Assembly (NCBI RefSeq): GCF_901000735.1
Contig: NC_081546.1
Coordinates: 2,423,001-2,487,000, forward strand
Origin: Corylus avellana
Lineage: Eukaryota; Streptophyta; Magnoliopsida; Fagales; Betulaceae
Length of the DNA stretch: 64,000 bases
Direction: 5' to 3'
Shown here: one piece after another, positions 1 through 9,629 of the stretch
Layout: every line of letters begins with the position of its first letter
Numbering within the stretch: the first letter of the stretch is position 1
Notes under the pieces: model-generated
What the model was told of the DNA's origin: nothing
The model's database searches: none
The model's input: the letters and a program-made list of their open reading frames with translations, nothing else
Made by a program: the position numbers and the translations under genes

Positions 1-541
1 TTGTTGTCTCTATCATAGTAACAATTATTTTTTTATGCCAGATAACTCTTTTGTCATTGATCTATGGTTTACTCCCAAAAAGGAATCATAAGAAAACAAA
101 AAACTGACCGGAAACCAATTTTGTTATTCTTAAGGATTTGTGAAAAAAAACTTAAGAAAACGATTAAAACTTTACCCCATAGATAATTGCTAAAAGCAAG
201 TCTAGAGAGAAGATATTCTTATTTAAAAATAACGAAAATACAATAATAACAGAAAAACAACAAAAACTCAACACACCCTCGTGCGTTCCACTCGCCGCTA
301 CCGTCCAGCCACGTGTTGCCAGAAAGCACTCCGAAAACCATTGACACACGCTCCCCGATCAATCTACGGCGGAGGTGGGAAAATGAGAGAGAATGAGGAA
401 AAGGGGCAAGGGGCAAGGAGTAGAGAGTTGTGACTCACTCCCCCCACTCTGCTATGCTTCTCTTTCTAGGGTTTGACGGTTCCAAGTTAGCCTTTATTTG
501 TTATTGTGCATGTTCGGCGAAAGTAAGTACGTGTTTTCAAA

Positions 542-730
542 TGTTGGTGCACACTTTGTAGCTAGCTAGATGGGCCGTATTCTATCTTATATTTGGAAGC
601 ATTCTTACTTCGACTCAGTTTCTTTCCTCTGTTTGGTTAAGGAGTGGCAAAGACTCTTCTTTGTAATTTTTTTCTTATTCCGAAACCCTTGTTTGAATAA
701 AAAAATAATTTAAAAAAAAAAAAAAAAAAG
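542..730 (+). mobile_element. LINE 3' tail, severely 5'-truncated insertion
   Basis: A 189-bp insertion ending in a long poly(A) run is absent from the duplicate copy near 15070. It is flanked by near-identical direct repeats, GTACGTGTTTTCAAA (527-541) and GTAGGTGTTTTCTAAA (731-746), as expected of target-primed reverse transcription. No coding sequence remains. Confidence 0.55.
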
Positions 731-1717
731 GTAGGTGTTTTCTAAACATATTTATATTAATATGGTATAAAAATTTGAAAATGTAATTTGTATTTTGTTT
801 TCTAATTAAAAGTATTTTGAGTTATGTTTTTTGATAATCATTTTTGTATTTTGTTTTGAAAAACTTTTAATGATGAGGATCAATCTGAAAATTTGTTTAA
901 ATAACGAATTTTTAAAAAGTATTTAAATAAATAAAAAAGTGTTTTATAAAAATGTAAAGGTCTAAAATATCGGTATATATGTTATAGGCATGTTAAACGT
1001 TTTTTTTTTTTTTCCTTAATTTCCCTGCTGTGCTGCACTTCGTCACCAATAAAAGAATTCACCAAGAGAAGTATAGCACAAACCCAAATACCCGATACAT
1101 GTGATCAATTGGCCACCCTGCAAAGTGCAAATATCGTCCACTATATATTTGAGGTTTCACATTTGGGTGACTGGGTCATTACCTTATAGGATATGTCCAT
1201 CCCTTTTTGACCATTAACGTCCAAGATTATTTTTGGAAACACAAGGGCCGATTATGAATATAATATTGTGTATCTTTCTTGATTCCTATCATATCAAATA
1301 TTTGTACCATGTTCCTATATTTCAAAGTGATTCTGAATTAGCACTCATTATTCGACCATATGTCGATCTCGATTGGTAGTTTCACATTGAGATCGTTACT
1401 TCATTCCAAGATTGATAGTTTTGACCCACTTAGAGACGTACAAGGGTGACCACATTGATTACAAGCACTAGTTAATTAATATAATGTGTAACTTTTAACC
1501 CACACATGAATAATTCAAATTTAGATATTCTGATACAATTGTTTTGCTCTCTTGGAGTGGAATAATTTATTTAATAACTTCATCAGGAGATCAATTGCTT
1601 CATTCAGAAAAGTTACCAAAAGGGTAGGGCTGCGGAACTCACGCGGAAACTTGGTGGACAAAGACAAATTAAGTTGGGATTTTCAATGCAAAAATTACAA
1701 GCGATTCGTTCATAATC

Positions 1718-2922
1718 TGTTAGGAAATTAAACGCCACTAATTTCTCTTCAGGATCTTGGGATTCAACATGTTAAGAAAACAACAACACACAAGTACGGT
1801 AAATAGTATTTTACCAAAGATACAGCTCGGTACATTCCCAAGTAAGATCGGATGAGTCACACTGGTCTCACTTAAAATTCAATCTTTCTTAGACAGAACA
1901 TACACGTGTATTTTGATTAATACTATAAACATGCACAAACATACACACAAAAAACAAGACAAGTATTATATGTGGTTCGGCCAATACTGCCTAGCTACAT
2001 CCACAGAGCACACTAGATTTCACTATATCAATAGAATGAACAACAAAATGTGGATCAGCTGATCTCACTCACACAGTATATCTCTCATACTCCTGAAAAA
2101 TACACACTCTGTGTTTTGCCACTCTCAGAAAAATACTACCCTATTTTTCTTGCTTTCTTGAAAGCTCTCTCTCACTTTCCTCATTTTCTTCTCTTCTCTA
2201 TGTAAGAAGCTCTTGCTTGTTTTGGTGTGTAGAAAACAAATGAGAGGCCTTGGCCTTTTATAGCCGTATGAGCACAACTTCCTCCTACCCATATTAAATG
2301 GGTTTGCAGCATTTTTTTCTCCTTCAAGATAGAATTGATGACAACCACCATGAGGCTGCATTTGTTACTCTTCTTGGCTGCACCGATTTTGAGCTATCAA
2401 AATAGCCTACAAGGGAAAATTACAGTTTACCTTTCCAAAGTTGACAATGTTTTTCAATTTAAACATCAAAGTTTCAATTTTTGCAATCCACTCTCCCTCT
2501 GTTTCAAATTTTTGCAATTTGACTAATTGTATCCAAAACTTCTCATATTGCCCCTAATTTTTATTTTATTTTTAATAAAAAATTAAAAAAATAAATAAAA
2601 ATTTCGAGGTGGCTACCATCTGGCCATTTTTGTACCCCCAATTTTTTATTTTTTATTTTTTTAAAAAAATAATAAATAAAAAAAACTTGGGCAGTATGGG
2701 AATTTTGGGATAATATTGGTCGAATTGAAAAAAATTGAAACTTCGTGAGGGTGGATTGCAAAAATTGAAACTTTGATGTTGGAATTGAAAAATGTTTTCA
2801 ACTTTGAATGGGTAAACTGTAATTTTCCCGACAAAAAATAAGCTTATTTTATTAAGGCTTGCTTATAGAGGAAAGAAGACTAATGGAGAGAGGGAGAAAC
2901 AAAGTGAGCCACTTTGTCAACA
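1718..2922 (-). mobile_element. Solo LTR of a retrotransposon (contains a nested MITE)
   Basis: The element starts TGTTAGG and ends CAACA, and is bordered by the 5-bp direct repeat TAATC (1713-1717 and 2923-2927). The duplicate copy has an uninterrupted site near 16950. A TATAAAAG promoter motif reads on the minus strand (about 2260), so the LTR is probably in minus orientation. Removing the nested foldback element at 2413-2829 leaves about 790 bp, a normal LTR length. No internal retrotransposon domain is present, which implies LTR-LTR recombination. Confidence 0.75.
2413..2829. mobile_element. Foldback MITE nested in the solo LTR
   Basis: It has long inverted ends, GGGAAAATTACAGTTTACC at the left and its near-complement at the right. 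The inverted similarity continues inward for about 120 bp on each side. There is no coding capacity. A fragment with similar ends starts the contig at 40743 (see 40743-40878). I could not fix a target-site duplication. Confidence 0.6.
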
Positions 2923-3247
2923 TAATCATATTCATGGTCTTTCATATATGGCCCATCAAATGCATGACCAGGGAAAAACGACCCATCAAACCCTTGAAAT
3001 GTTTGATTAGTGATATTGTCTACTGATCAATATAGTTTGGAATATTTCAACGTGTATCACCTGCTCTGCAGGCAAGTCTTTCCCACCTCTTTCTTTCATT
3101 CCCTTAAAGAACGTACATGTATATATGTACACATTCCCTGGCCTGTCACTGAAACGTAAAAGGCATTACACATTTAGAGAGCTGTGTACGTAGGTCTCTT
3201 TAGAGAAGAAGAAGAGGAGGGGTGGTGAGCATTGAGCAGCCATTGTG

Positions 3248-3478
3248 ATGGAGCCGAACCAAGTGGGTGTTGCCAACACAAGCCCGGAGAAGGCACTGAA
3301 GGAAACAAGCTTCAAACCAAAGCGTGGAGGTTTAATTCCGCCAAAGAGGAAGTATGTGAAGAGAATGATTTTCGACAGCATTGTCGAAGATATTTCCTCC
3401 GTTTTCTGTTTCCGTTGTAACTCCTCCTCGTCTGCAGCACCCCAGCTGGCCCATTCAGACAAAGCTCTCGAGAAATAA
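3248..3478 (+). CDS. Small basic Ser-tailed protein, array member 1 (GGLIPPKRK subtype)
   Basis: A 76-residue, single-exon protein of unknown function. The start is the ATG at 3248; the in-frame GTG before it is not a plausible plant start. Order of parts: an N-terminal segment with PEKALK (residues 13-18), a basic core with FKPKRGGLIPPKRK (22-35), then YVKRMIFDSIVEDI as a likely amphipathic helix, an FCFR motif, and a Ser/Ala-rich tail. There is no signal peptide or membrane segment. It differs from the copy at 17282 at about ten residues without any indel, and the Ser before VKR is Tyr here. A purine-rich 5' leader (gagaagaagaagagg) is shared with the other members of this subtype. The coding case rests on conservation of the core across six loci. 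I do not recognise a named family. Confidence 0.7.
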   Translation: MEPNQVGVANTSPEKALKETSFKPKRGGLIPPKRKYVKRMIFDSIVEDISSVFCFRCNSSSSAAPQLAHSDKALEK

Positions 3479-3652
3479 TAGTCATCCTCTGCGTTGTTAA
3501 ATGGTCATGTTACCGTTGTTATTGCTGTTGTTGTCAATTCTTGTACGTCGATGCATGTATTTGTGTTCCAGAGGTTTTTTTTTTTTTCCTTTCTTTTTCT
3601 ATAGCACCTAAGCCTAATGCCTTTCAAATAGACTTTTTTGAATACTTTCAAT

Positions 3653-3856
3653 TAGGGGTGGGCAGATTAATCGATTACCGATTACCGACTTTAACCGAAC
3701 AGATATTAACCGTAACCGATAGTAATCGGTTAAAAATTTTATACCGATAAGCTTATCGGTCGGTTAAAAATTTTTTATCGAAAAACCGATATGACCGATA
3801 AGCTATTTTAATTTTTAATTTTTTAAAATTTTATATTTATTATTGTAGTGGATCAA

Positions 3857-3893
<37 letters not shown>

Positions 3894-4268
3894 AGCTTCA
3901 ATAAGCTATTTTAGCCAAAAATATACTCTAAAATAATTAATTTTTAATAAGCTATATTAGGCTTTAGCCCAACAAAACGTATTTAAGCCTCCAAAACAAT
4001 TAATTTTTGGCCCAATTAGCAACCAGTAAAAGCCCATTAAAAAGCCCACAAAAGCCCAAACCAATTTAACCGACCGGTTTAGGTTAACCGACCAGTCGGT
4101 TAACCGGTTATCGGTCATATCGTTAACCGATTACCAATATGACCGATAATTTTCGGTTAACACTTCTTATCGGTCGGTAATCGGTTAGGATTTGGTTAAC
4201 CGATAGCTTATCGGTTAACCGACCGATAAGCCCATTAACCGATTCGAACCAACCGATACCCAGCCCTA
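3653..4268. mobile_element. Non-autonomous hAT element with 8-bp target-site duplication
   Basis: The ends are TAGGGGTGGGC at the left and the complement of TAGGGCTGGGT at the right. The flanking 8-bp direct repeat is CTTTCAAT (3645-3652 and 4269-4276). An 8-bp duplication and these ends are typical of hAT elements. The interior is packed with inverted copies of ACCGATAAG / CGGTTAACCG-like motifs and has a long poly(A) stretch near 3860-3890. It has no transposase. Confidence 0.85.
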
Positions 4269-4279
4269 CTTTCAATAAG

Positions 4280-5090
4280 AATGCTAGTTCTCTTGAGACT
4301 CCTTTTTTCTACTCAGGTTGGTCGTACCATTTTTAATTGATCTTAAAGTCAACAAAATAATTACCCCCATCAGGGAAAAAATAAAAAGTAACTAAAAGCT
4401 TGAGATATTCGAATCCTATTATTATCCCAAAACAAATAAATAAACAAAGAACAAATTACTTGATCAATAAAATTAAGCTAATTCCACTTTGCCTTGCTTT
4501 TCCCCAAGTCGTCTTCTACATATCCACCGCGCGTGCAAGATAATATTCCAAGTGTGTGCCCATTAAATTGTTAATTAGTCATGAAAATGCTCTCAAGTTC
4601 ATGCGGGGACTATGCATACTTAAATAGATTTTTAATTTTATTTATTAATTAGTTTATTAGTATTTAAGTTAATATTTTATTTAACTTTTTAAAAGTTAAT
4701 GTTATTTTGTAATTTAATAATTGCTTCACCCAAAGTCAGTCAAATTCTTTTGCACTCTTATAAAAACATAATAGAATTATAATAAATAAATAAATTTTGT
4801 TTTGAGTGTGACTCTTTTCTTCGTCTTCCTTCCTTTCCCAAAACAAAAAAAAAAACTAAATGATCTAGAAGCTTTTACAGTTACTCGTGTGCTTCTTTGG
4901 TATCTTCCTTACGAAGTATGTCTCCCATTGGCTGTTCCTTCAGTTTTTATTTCTTATTTTTTATTTGGGTCAATAGAATAAACATTAACAAGAAAATTAA
5001 GAAGAAAAAAATCATATATGGCCTAAAAAGAAATAAAGAAAGAAAGACACATCTTATAAGCCATTCTCTAGCATAATAATAAATCACCCC
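4280..5090. other. Intergenic, AT-rich; promoter region of the broken array member
   Basis: No gene seen. At about 4921-4950 the string CTCCCATTGGCTGTTC followed by a TTTTTATTT stretch closely resembles the promoter of the array member at 9325 (about 9267-9290). That marks the old promoter of the 5158 copy, now further from its start codon than in the intact gene. Confidence 0.5.
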
Positions 5091-5157
5091 AGAAAATTTC
5101 ACTTTTGGAATTAAAAATCACAGCAATTTAGAGAAACACAGAGGGAGAGAGACGGTG

Positions 5158-5325
5158 ATGAGCATAATGCCTGAGCCAGAGATGGTGATGAAGCTGCGCC
5201 CTGCTGGGGAGGTGGTCAGAACCAAGGTAGAGCCAGAGAAGGCGGTGAAGATCATCAACACAGAGCCACGGTTCAAGCCGAAAGTTGGAAGTGTGATCCC
5301 GGCAAAGTGGAGATTGATGTGGTAG
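5158..5325 (+). pseudogene. Truncated array member (GSVIPAKR subtype)
   Basis: The frame opens at ATG 5158 and stops at TAG 5323-5325 after 55 codons. It matches the 9325 copy through EPRFKPKVGSVIPAK. Where that copy continues RRSVKRMMF, this one reads WRLMW and stops, and the downstream DNA is unrelated AT-rich sequence. The helix, Cys motif and Ser tail are therefore lost. It could still make a short peptide, but loss of the most conserved segment argues for a pseudogene. It sits between two members of the other subtype. Confidence 0.7.
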
Positions 5326-5329
5326 AAAA

Positions 5330-6330
5330 TGAAAAAGTTTTGTTTTGCAATAATTTTTTTATTTAAATAGTAGTAAAAAAAAGAGTTAATGATGTGATAT
5401 AAAAATTGAAAATGTTTTGACATTGACTTTTTTTTTTTTTTGAAAAAAAAAAAAATGGTGCATTGATACTATTGAGAGGATGAAATGGTTTGTCAAACAC
5501 AACCTTATCTTTCGAATTTTCTATATGTCATTTATTCCTTATTTACAATTAAAATAATCTATGGTCCCTTCGGTGAAAAAAAATATTAAAATAATTAAAT
5601 TTACCCCACGTACGTCCAGATGCCAAAAGAAAAAAAGTAATAATAAAATCAGAGAAGAGTCAGAAGACCCCCTAAAAAATCATTCTCTTTTTGTTTTTAT
5701 TTTATATTTTTTGAAGATAAGATTTGATCTTAAGTTTTGTCTCAAGACTAACGTCACCTTCGACAAATCAAAAGGCCAGGGACAGTCGTTTCAATAATGT
5801 GATAGTTAGGGAAAAAGTTATATTCAAAGTACACTTAAGTATTTGATATTCTCAGTAGTGGATACCGTTTTGCTTTTTATTATCTATATTCCGCACGACA
5901 AAAATGTTCATATCAGAAAAAGGGCACATGCGTCCTTACTTTAGGCAAAGTAGAGCTGATGGAAAATGTCAGCCGATAATTGCCAATCATGCGGCCCATG
6001 TGTCCTTTTGGCTTAGGTTTGTCTATTTGAGGACAAAAAGCCGAAGGCAGACAGGGAGGGAAGTCGTCGTCCTGAGCACTTCTTTTCTAAGGCTCTTTCA
6101 GGTCCAACACTAGTGGCCTCCAATCAGAATGTTTTGTTTAAATATTAATTAAATAATTAATAAAAATTATGTTAAATTTTTTAGATAAATTATTAATAAT
6201 ATGGTATCAGAGTTTATACTCTTTACTCGAGCCATACTTGAGGCGTCGAGACTCGACACGTATACATATAACTGATAATCGACGCGCGCGTTCCCGGCAA
6301 CTTCTCTGCAACTACGTTACTGTATAGCTT
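5330..6330. other. Intergenic, AT-rich, no gene seen
   Basis: Homopolymer runs and short frames only. TGGTATCAGAG at 6202-6212 matches the initiator-tRNA(Met) primer-binding site of plant LTR retrotransposons and may be the trace of an old element, but no LTR or gag/pol sequence accompanies it. Confidence 0.4.
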
Positions 6331-6338
6331 TTCACCAT

Positions 6339-6349
6339 TATATATATAG
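6339..6349 (+). promoter_or_regulatory. TATA box of array member 6423
   Basis: TATATATATAG lies about 75 bp upstream of the ATG and directly before the purine-rich leader gagaagaagaagcagagg that is also found in the 3248 and 17282 copies. Confidence 0.5.
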
Positions 6350-6422
6350 AGAAGAAGAAGCAGAGGAGGAGGAGAAGGAGGGTGGTGACTCGTGAGAAGT
6401 CATTGATCATCCAAAGACAGAG

Positions 6423-6743
6423 ATGTTGATGAAGCCGAACCCTGGTCAGCAAGTGGGTGTTGCCAACACAAGGCCGGAGAAGGCGCTGAAGCCAAAACCA
6501 GGCGAGGAGTTGATCGAAGCCGTGGCGGAGAGACGCTTCAAACGGAAGCGTGGAGGTTTAATTCCGCCAAAGAGGAAGTCTGTGAAGAGAATGATGTTCG
6601 AGAGCATTGTGGAAGATATTGCCTCTGTTTTCTGTTTCCGTCAATATTCCTCTTCCTTATCTGCAGCCTCCCAAGCTGACTCCGACAAGTCTAGCTGCAG
6701 CCACATAAAGATGGCTCCACCGCTCGATTCATCAAACGCCTAG
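6423..6743 (+). CDS. Small basic Ser-tailed protein, array member 3 (GGLIPPKRK subtype, long form)
   Basis: A 106-residue intronless protein of unknown function and the longest member. It begins MLMKPNPGQQVGVANTRPEK, aligning with the 76-residue copies. An extra acidic/basic insert of about 18 residues (KPGEELIEAVAERR) precedes the core KRKRGGLIPPKRKSVKRMMF. It then has ESIVEDIASVFCFR and a Ser-rich tail ending in a segment (SSCSHIKMAPPLDSSNA) that resembles the tails of the 9325 and 20329 copies. Retention of reading frame, core and tail argues for a functional gene. No targeting signal or membrane segment is visible. The 3' flank (about 6945-6965, GATGTAAGTTGTAATTGGCT) recurs after the 17282 copy, so the unit copied included flanking DNA. 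Confidence 0.75.
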   Translation: MLMKPNPGQQVGVANTRPEKALKPKPGEELIEAVAERRFKRKRGGLIPPKRKSVKRMMFESIVEDIASVFCFRQYSSSLSAASQADSDKSSCSHIKMAPPLDSSNA

Positions 6744-7129
6744 AACAATATATAAGAACGTATTTCCCCACCTATGATATATAGCATGCCAATGAATCAA
6801 ACACCGCTGTGTTGTTGTTGCTGTCATTTAAATTTTATCTTTGACATTTCCATATATACAATGTGTTTGTAGGTCTTTCTTTATACTCTTCTCCTTCTTC
6901 TTTTTTATGAGCTCACCACTGGTTAGTCTACAATGATTTGGGATCGATGTAAGTTGTAATTGGCTTCCAAAAGTTATAAAAAATGGTTCTCTGGCATGTC
7001 AAATTTGATTGATTAAGCTCATCTGTCTGCTTTTTTTTGGTTGTCTCTCTGCATCGACAGTTGAAAAATAAAAAGAAAATAACTTCAAAACTCCACAAAA
7101 CTGATTGTTTGAGAGTTTGAACACAGCAA

Positions 7130-7560
7130 ACACTCATAAACAAATTACCATCCGGCAATGACCCGGATTAACAGTTCTTGCTAATCGAGTTGTACCAATC
7201 GAGAAAGGCCATCTGATTCACCATGTATTTTGAAGAAGTCAAACTATTATCAGAAAGATTCAAAGTATTCAAGAGTCGAGACTCAACGCACGACATGGAG
7301 CACCAGTAAGAATATTACCAGACAAATACACATAATTCAGTGCACGGAACTTACCAATCGGACCGGCCGTGCCGAACCGGTCGGGAACAGACCCGGGAAG
7401 CGAAAAATGTCAAAGCCAAAATCCAAGGCATCTATCGGCCAAAGGTTCACAAAGTCGACCTGAACGCTTCCGCTCAGCGAATTCGGCAACTCAGGCTCCG
7501 AACCCAGGAACGATTCCAAGCATGAGAAATATTGCTCTTTCATCTCAAAGCCACTAGCCA
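7130..7560 (-). pseudogene. Possible leucine-rich-repeat gene remnant
   Basis: Read on the minus strand, short stretches in shifting frames have the LRR pattern, for example LNYVYLSGNILTGAP followed by LNLSDNSLTSS. Stops and frameshifts separate them. GC content is higher than in the surroundings, as expected of old coding DNA. No kinase or NB-ARC motif is visible. The assignment is tentative because LRR patterns are easy to find by eye. Confidence 0.35.
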
Positions 7561-7607
7561 CGCCACCTCGTTCTTGCGACATATCTCATTCTGAAATGGG
7601 TATCCCA

Positions 7608-7815
7608 TCTATGGCGGACCTGGTGGTGCCTCAGTGGTCCGAAAACTCGCCCGAGTAGGCTCGGGAACGATGACACACACCTTTCCTTTCTGATCTGAAC
7701 TTGGGATTTCTATTTGTTGCTATTACATCTATGGCGGACCCGGTGGTGACTCAGTGGTCCGAAAACTCGGGAACGATGCCAGTGCTTGCTTTCCCGATCT
7801 GAACTTTGGGATTTC
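7608..7815. repeat. Two-copy tandem repeat of about 120 bp
   Basis: TCTATGGCGGACCTGGTGGT at about 7608 recurs at about 7728 with one change. The following DNA (CTCAGTGGTCCGAAAACTCG, GGGAACGATG, TTTGGGATTTCT) is repeated too. It is GC-richer than its surroundings and adjoins the possible LRR remnant, so it may belong to the same decayed gene. Confidence 0.6.
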
Positions 7816-8100
7816 TCTCCTTTTCCGTGGACGTTGTTTCTCTGAAGGAATGAATTCAAATGGCTTGGGTGGTTTTTCTAACAGGAAATCATTGAGGATA
7901 TGTGACATATGCCATAGTTGTTTATGTGAAATCATTGCAAAATTATTTATGGTGGAATAATATTCCCAATGATTAGTCGCCACCTGTTGTAGACTGGTCG
8001 GACGGGGTTCTTCTGTGCAAAACAAAGGGTAAGAGACGAATAAACATGAAACAAAATAAAATATACATACTCTAGGAGCTTTTTTTTTTTTTTTTTTTTA

Positions 8101-8516
8101 AGGGTTAAATACTCCAAAACCCCTGGGGTTTCACAACTTTATTTTTTCCCCCTGGGGTTTCATTTTTATCAGAGGAGGTCCCTGTGGTTTTGATAAGTGA
8201 CCAAATTAGTCTATCCGTTAGTTGACCGTTAAACTGACACGTGGACCAATCAGACGTCGACACGTGGCACATATATTAATTTTTTTTAATTAAAAAAAAA
8301 AACATTTTTTAATTAAAAAAAAATTAATATATGTGCCACATGTCGACGTCTGATTGGTCCATGTGTCAGTCCGTACAGTCAACTAACGGTCAACTAACGG
8401 ATGGACTAATTTGGTCACTTATCAAAACCACAGGGACCTCCTGTGATAAAAATGAAACCCTAGGAGGAAAAAAATAAAGTTGTGAAACCCCAGGGACTAA
8501 TTTAGTATTTAACCCT
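8101..8516. mobile_element. Long-hairpin MITE (about 415 bp)
   Basis: The two halves are near-perfect inverted repeats of about 200 bp around a centre near 8300. The ends are AGGGTTAAATACTCCAAAAC and the matching AGTATTTAACCCT. The AT-rich centre (AATTAAAAAAAA) is flanked by CACGTGGCACATATATTAAT-like arms. There is no coding capacity. As RNA it would fold into one long hairpin. Confidence 0.75.
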
Positions 8517-8529
8517 TTTTTTAATTATT

Positions 8530-9260
8530 ATTATTATTAAGACATTACCCTATTTGGTAGAATAATTGATTTTATGGATGACATTATGTAATAAAAATGA
8601 TGTATTTGTTAATATCACAGCCTGAAGATGCACATCTCGTCCAGGGGGCTTAGATTTTGGTACTTCGATAATGTTTGTGTATTTGTATTTGGAGAGACTT
8701 CCAATTTATACTTTCCCATTTAATTTACAGAAAACAGAGCCCTAAGATTCACTGTCATATTAATTGAGCTGAACCAGCATCGTTTTCAATCTCCGGCCAA
8801 GTCCAGGTTCATAGCACTGTCATTTCAGAAAAGTCACTGGCTCCGGCTACCTCAAGCTAGGAAATGAAAAGTGAATTTTGGATGAAAAAAAAAAGAAAAG
8901 GCAATTTAAAAAATTAGGTAAGATCTTACAATTAATTACAAATCTAGATAAAGAACATGGACTCTTTTGTACCTTAATTAGCTGCAGTGGGCTCAAAATT
9001 TGAGGACTCCGTGAACTTAAATGTAGGAGAAGTACTGTTAATGATAATTTCAAATCTCAACCAGAGAAATTGATTACATCCAAGTCAACTTCTACTTACC
9101 CTAATGACATTTGCTTGTTCTATTAATTATGAAAATGATGATGCCATAATAAAACCTTTTCCGCTTATTCGAATGAAGGCTGCACCGGCACTGGACAACT
9201 ATTAGCCTTAATTGATTCTAGAAGCTGTTGCTGTCACCCATATAATTCCTCATTCCCAAG
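8530..9260. other. Intergenic, no gene seen
   Basis: AT-rich single-copy DNA with only short chance frames. Confidence 0.5.
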
Positions 9261-9266
9261 TTTCTC

Positions 9267-9298
9267 CCCCATTGGCTCTACTTTTTATTTATAAAAAG
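9267..9298 (+). promoter_or_regulatory. Inverted CCAAT box and TATA box of array member 9325
   Basis: CCCATTGGCTCTACTTTTTA followed by TTTATAAAAAG lies just upstream of ATG 9325. The ATTGGCT plus T-rich arrangement is also found before the 5158 copy (about 4925) and, in weaker form (GATTGGCTTATAAC), before the 20329 copy. Conserved promoter parts support these as transcribed genes. Confidence 0.5.
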
Positions 9299-9324
9299 CG
9301 CAGCACGTTCGGAAAAACGGAGAG

Positions 9325-9621
9325 ATGGTAATGATCAGCGCAATGTCAGAGGCAGAGATGGTGGTGAAGCTGATGAACCCAGATGGAGAGATGGAGAAGG
9401 CCGTGAAGTTTAGCACAGAGCCGCGGCTCAAACCGAAAATCGGAAGCGTGATCCCAGCAAAGAGGAGGTCTGTGAAGCGAATGATGTTTGATTGCTTAGC
9501 TCAATCCATTCCGCATTTTGTCCGTCCTCGCCGTCCACCCTCTTCCTCTGCAGCCACGCAGTCCGACAAGCCCTTTAGCTGCCTCAAGATGAATAAGCCT
9601 ATATACCCACAAACACCATAG
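9325..9621 (+). CDS. Small basic Ser-tailed protein, array member 4 (GSVIPAKRR subtype)
   Basis: A 98-residue intronless protein of unknown function. The N-terminal part is Met- and acid-rich (MSEAEMVVKLMNPDGEMEK), followed by EKAVK, which corresponds to PEKALK in the other subtype. The basic core is LKPKIGSVIPAKRRSVKR, then MMFDCLAQSIPHF, then a PRRPPSSSAA Ser/Pro stretch and a tail with FSCLKMNKP. No signal peptide or membrane segment. Its closest relative by N-terminus is the broken copy at 5158. It has a TATA and CCAAT arrangement close upstream. A role in protein or nucleic-acid binding would fit the basic core but is not shown by the sequence. Confidence 0.75.
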   Translation: MVMISAMSEAEMVVKLMNPDGEMEKAVKFSTEPRLKPKIGSVIPAKRRSVKRMMFDCLAQSIPHFVRPRRPPSSSAATQSDKPFSCLKMNKPIYPQTP

Positions 9622-9629
9622 CAGCGTGG

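Larger units (their letters stand above)
1..3570. repeat. Segmental duplication, copy A (left copy, open at the window edge)
   Basis: This block matches 14543-17625 in the same orientation, including non-coding DNA, the small gene at its right end and that gene's 3' flank. The match starts at base 1, so the duplication probably extends left of the window. Differences are point changes plus clean insertions: a LINE-like tail (542-730) and a solo LTR (1718-2922) occur only here, and a block of about 950 bp (about 15741-16680) occurs only in copy B. Apart from the small gene I see no gene in it; the 61-codon minus-strand frame near 164-349 is shared with copy B but looks like chance. Confidence 0.85.

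Noticed and set aside
164..349. 61-codon minus-strand frame conserved in both duplicated blocks (14702-14887)
   Set aside because: Both blocks are recent duplicates, so conservation is expected. Substitutions change amino acids freely.
6202..6212. Intact LTR retrotransposon starting at a primer-binding site
   Set aside because: Only the 11-bp PBS-like string is present; no paired LTRs, gag or pol sequence around it.
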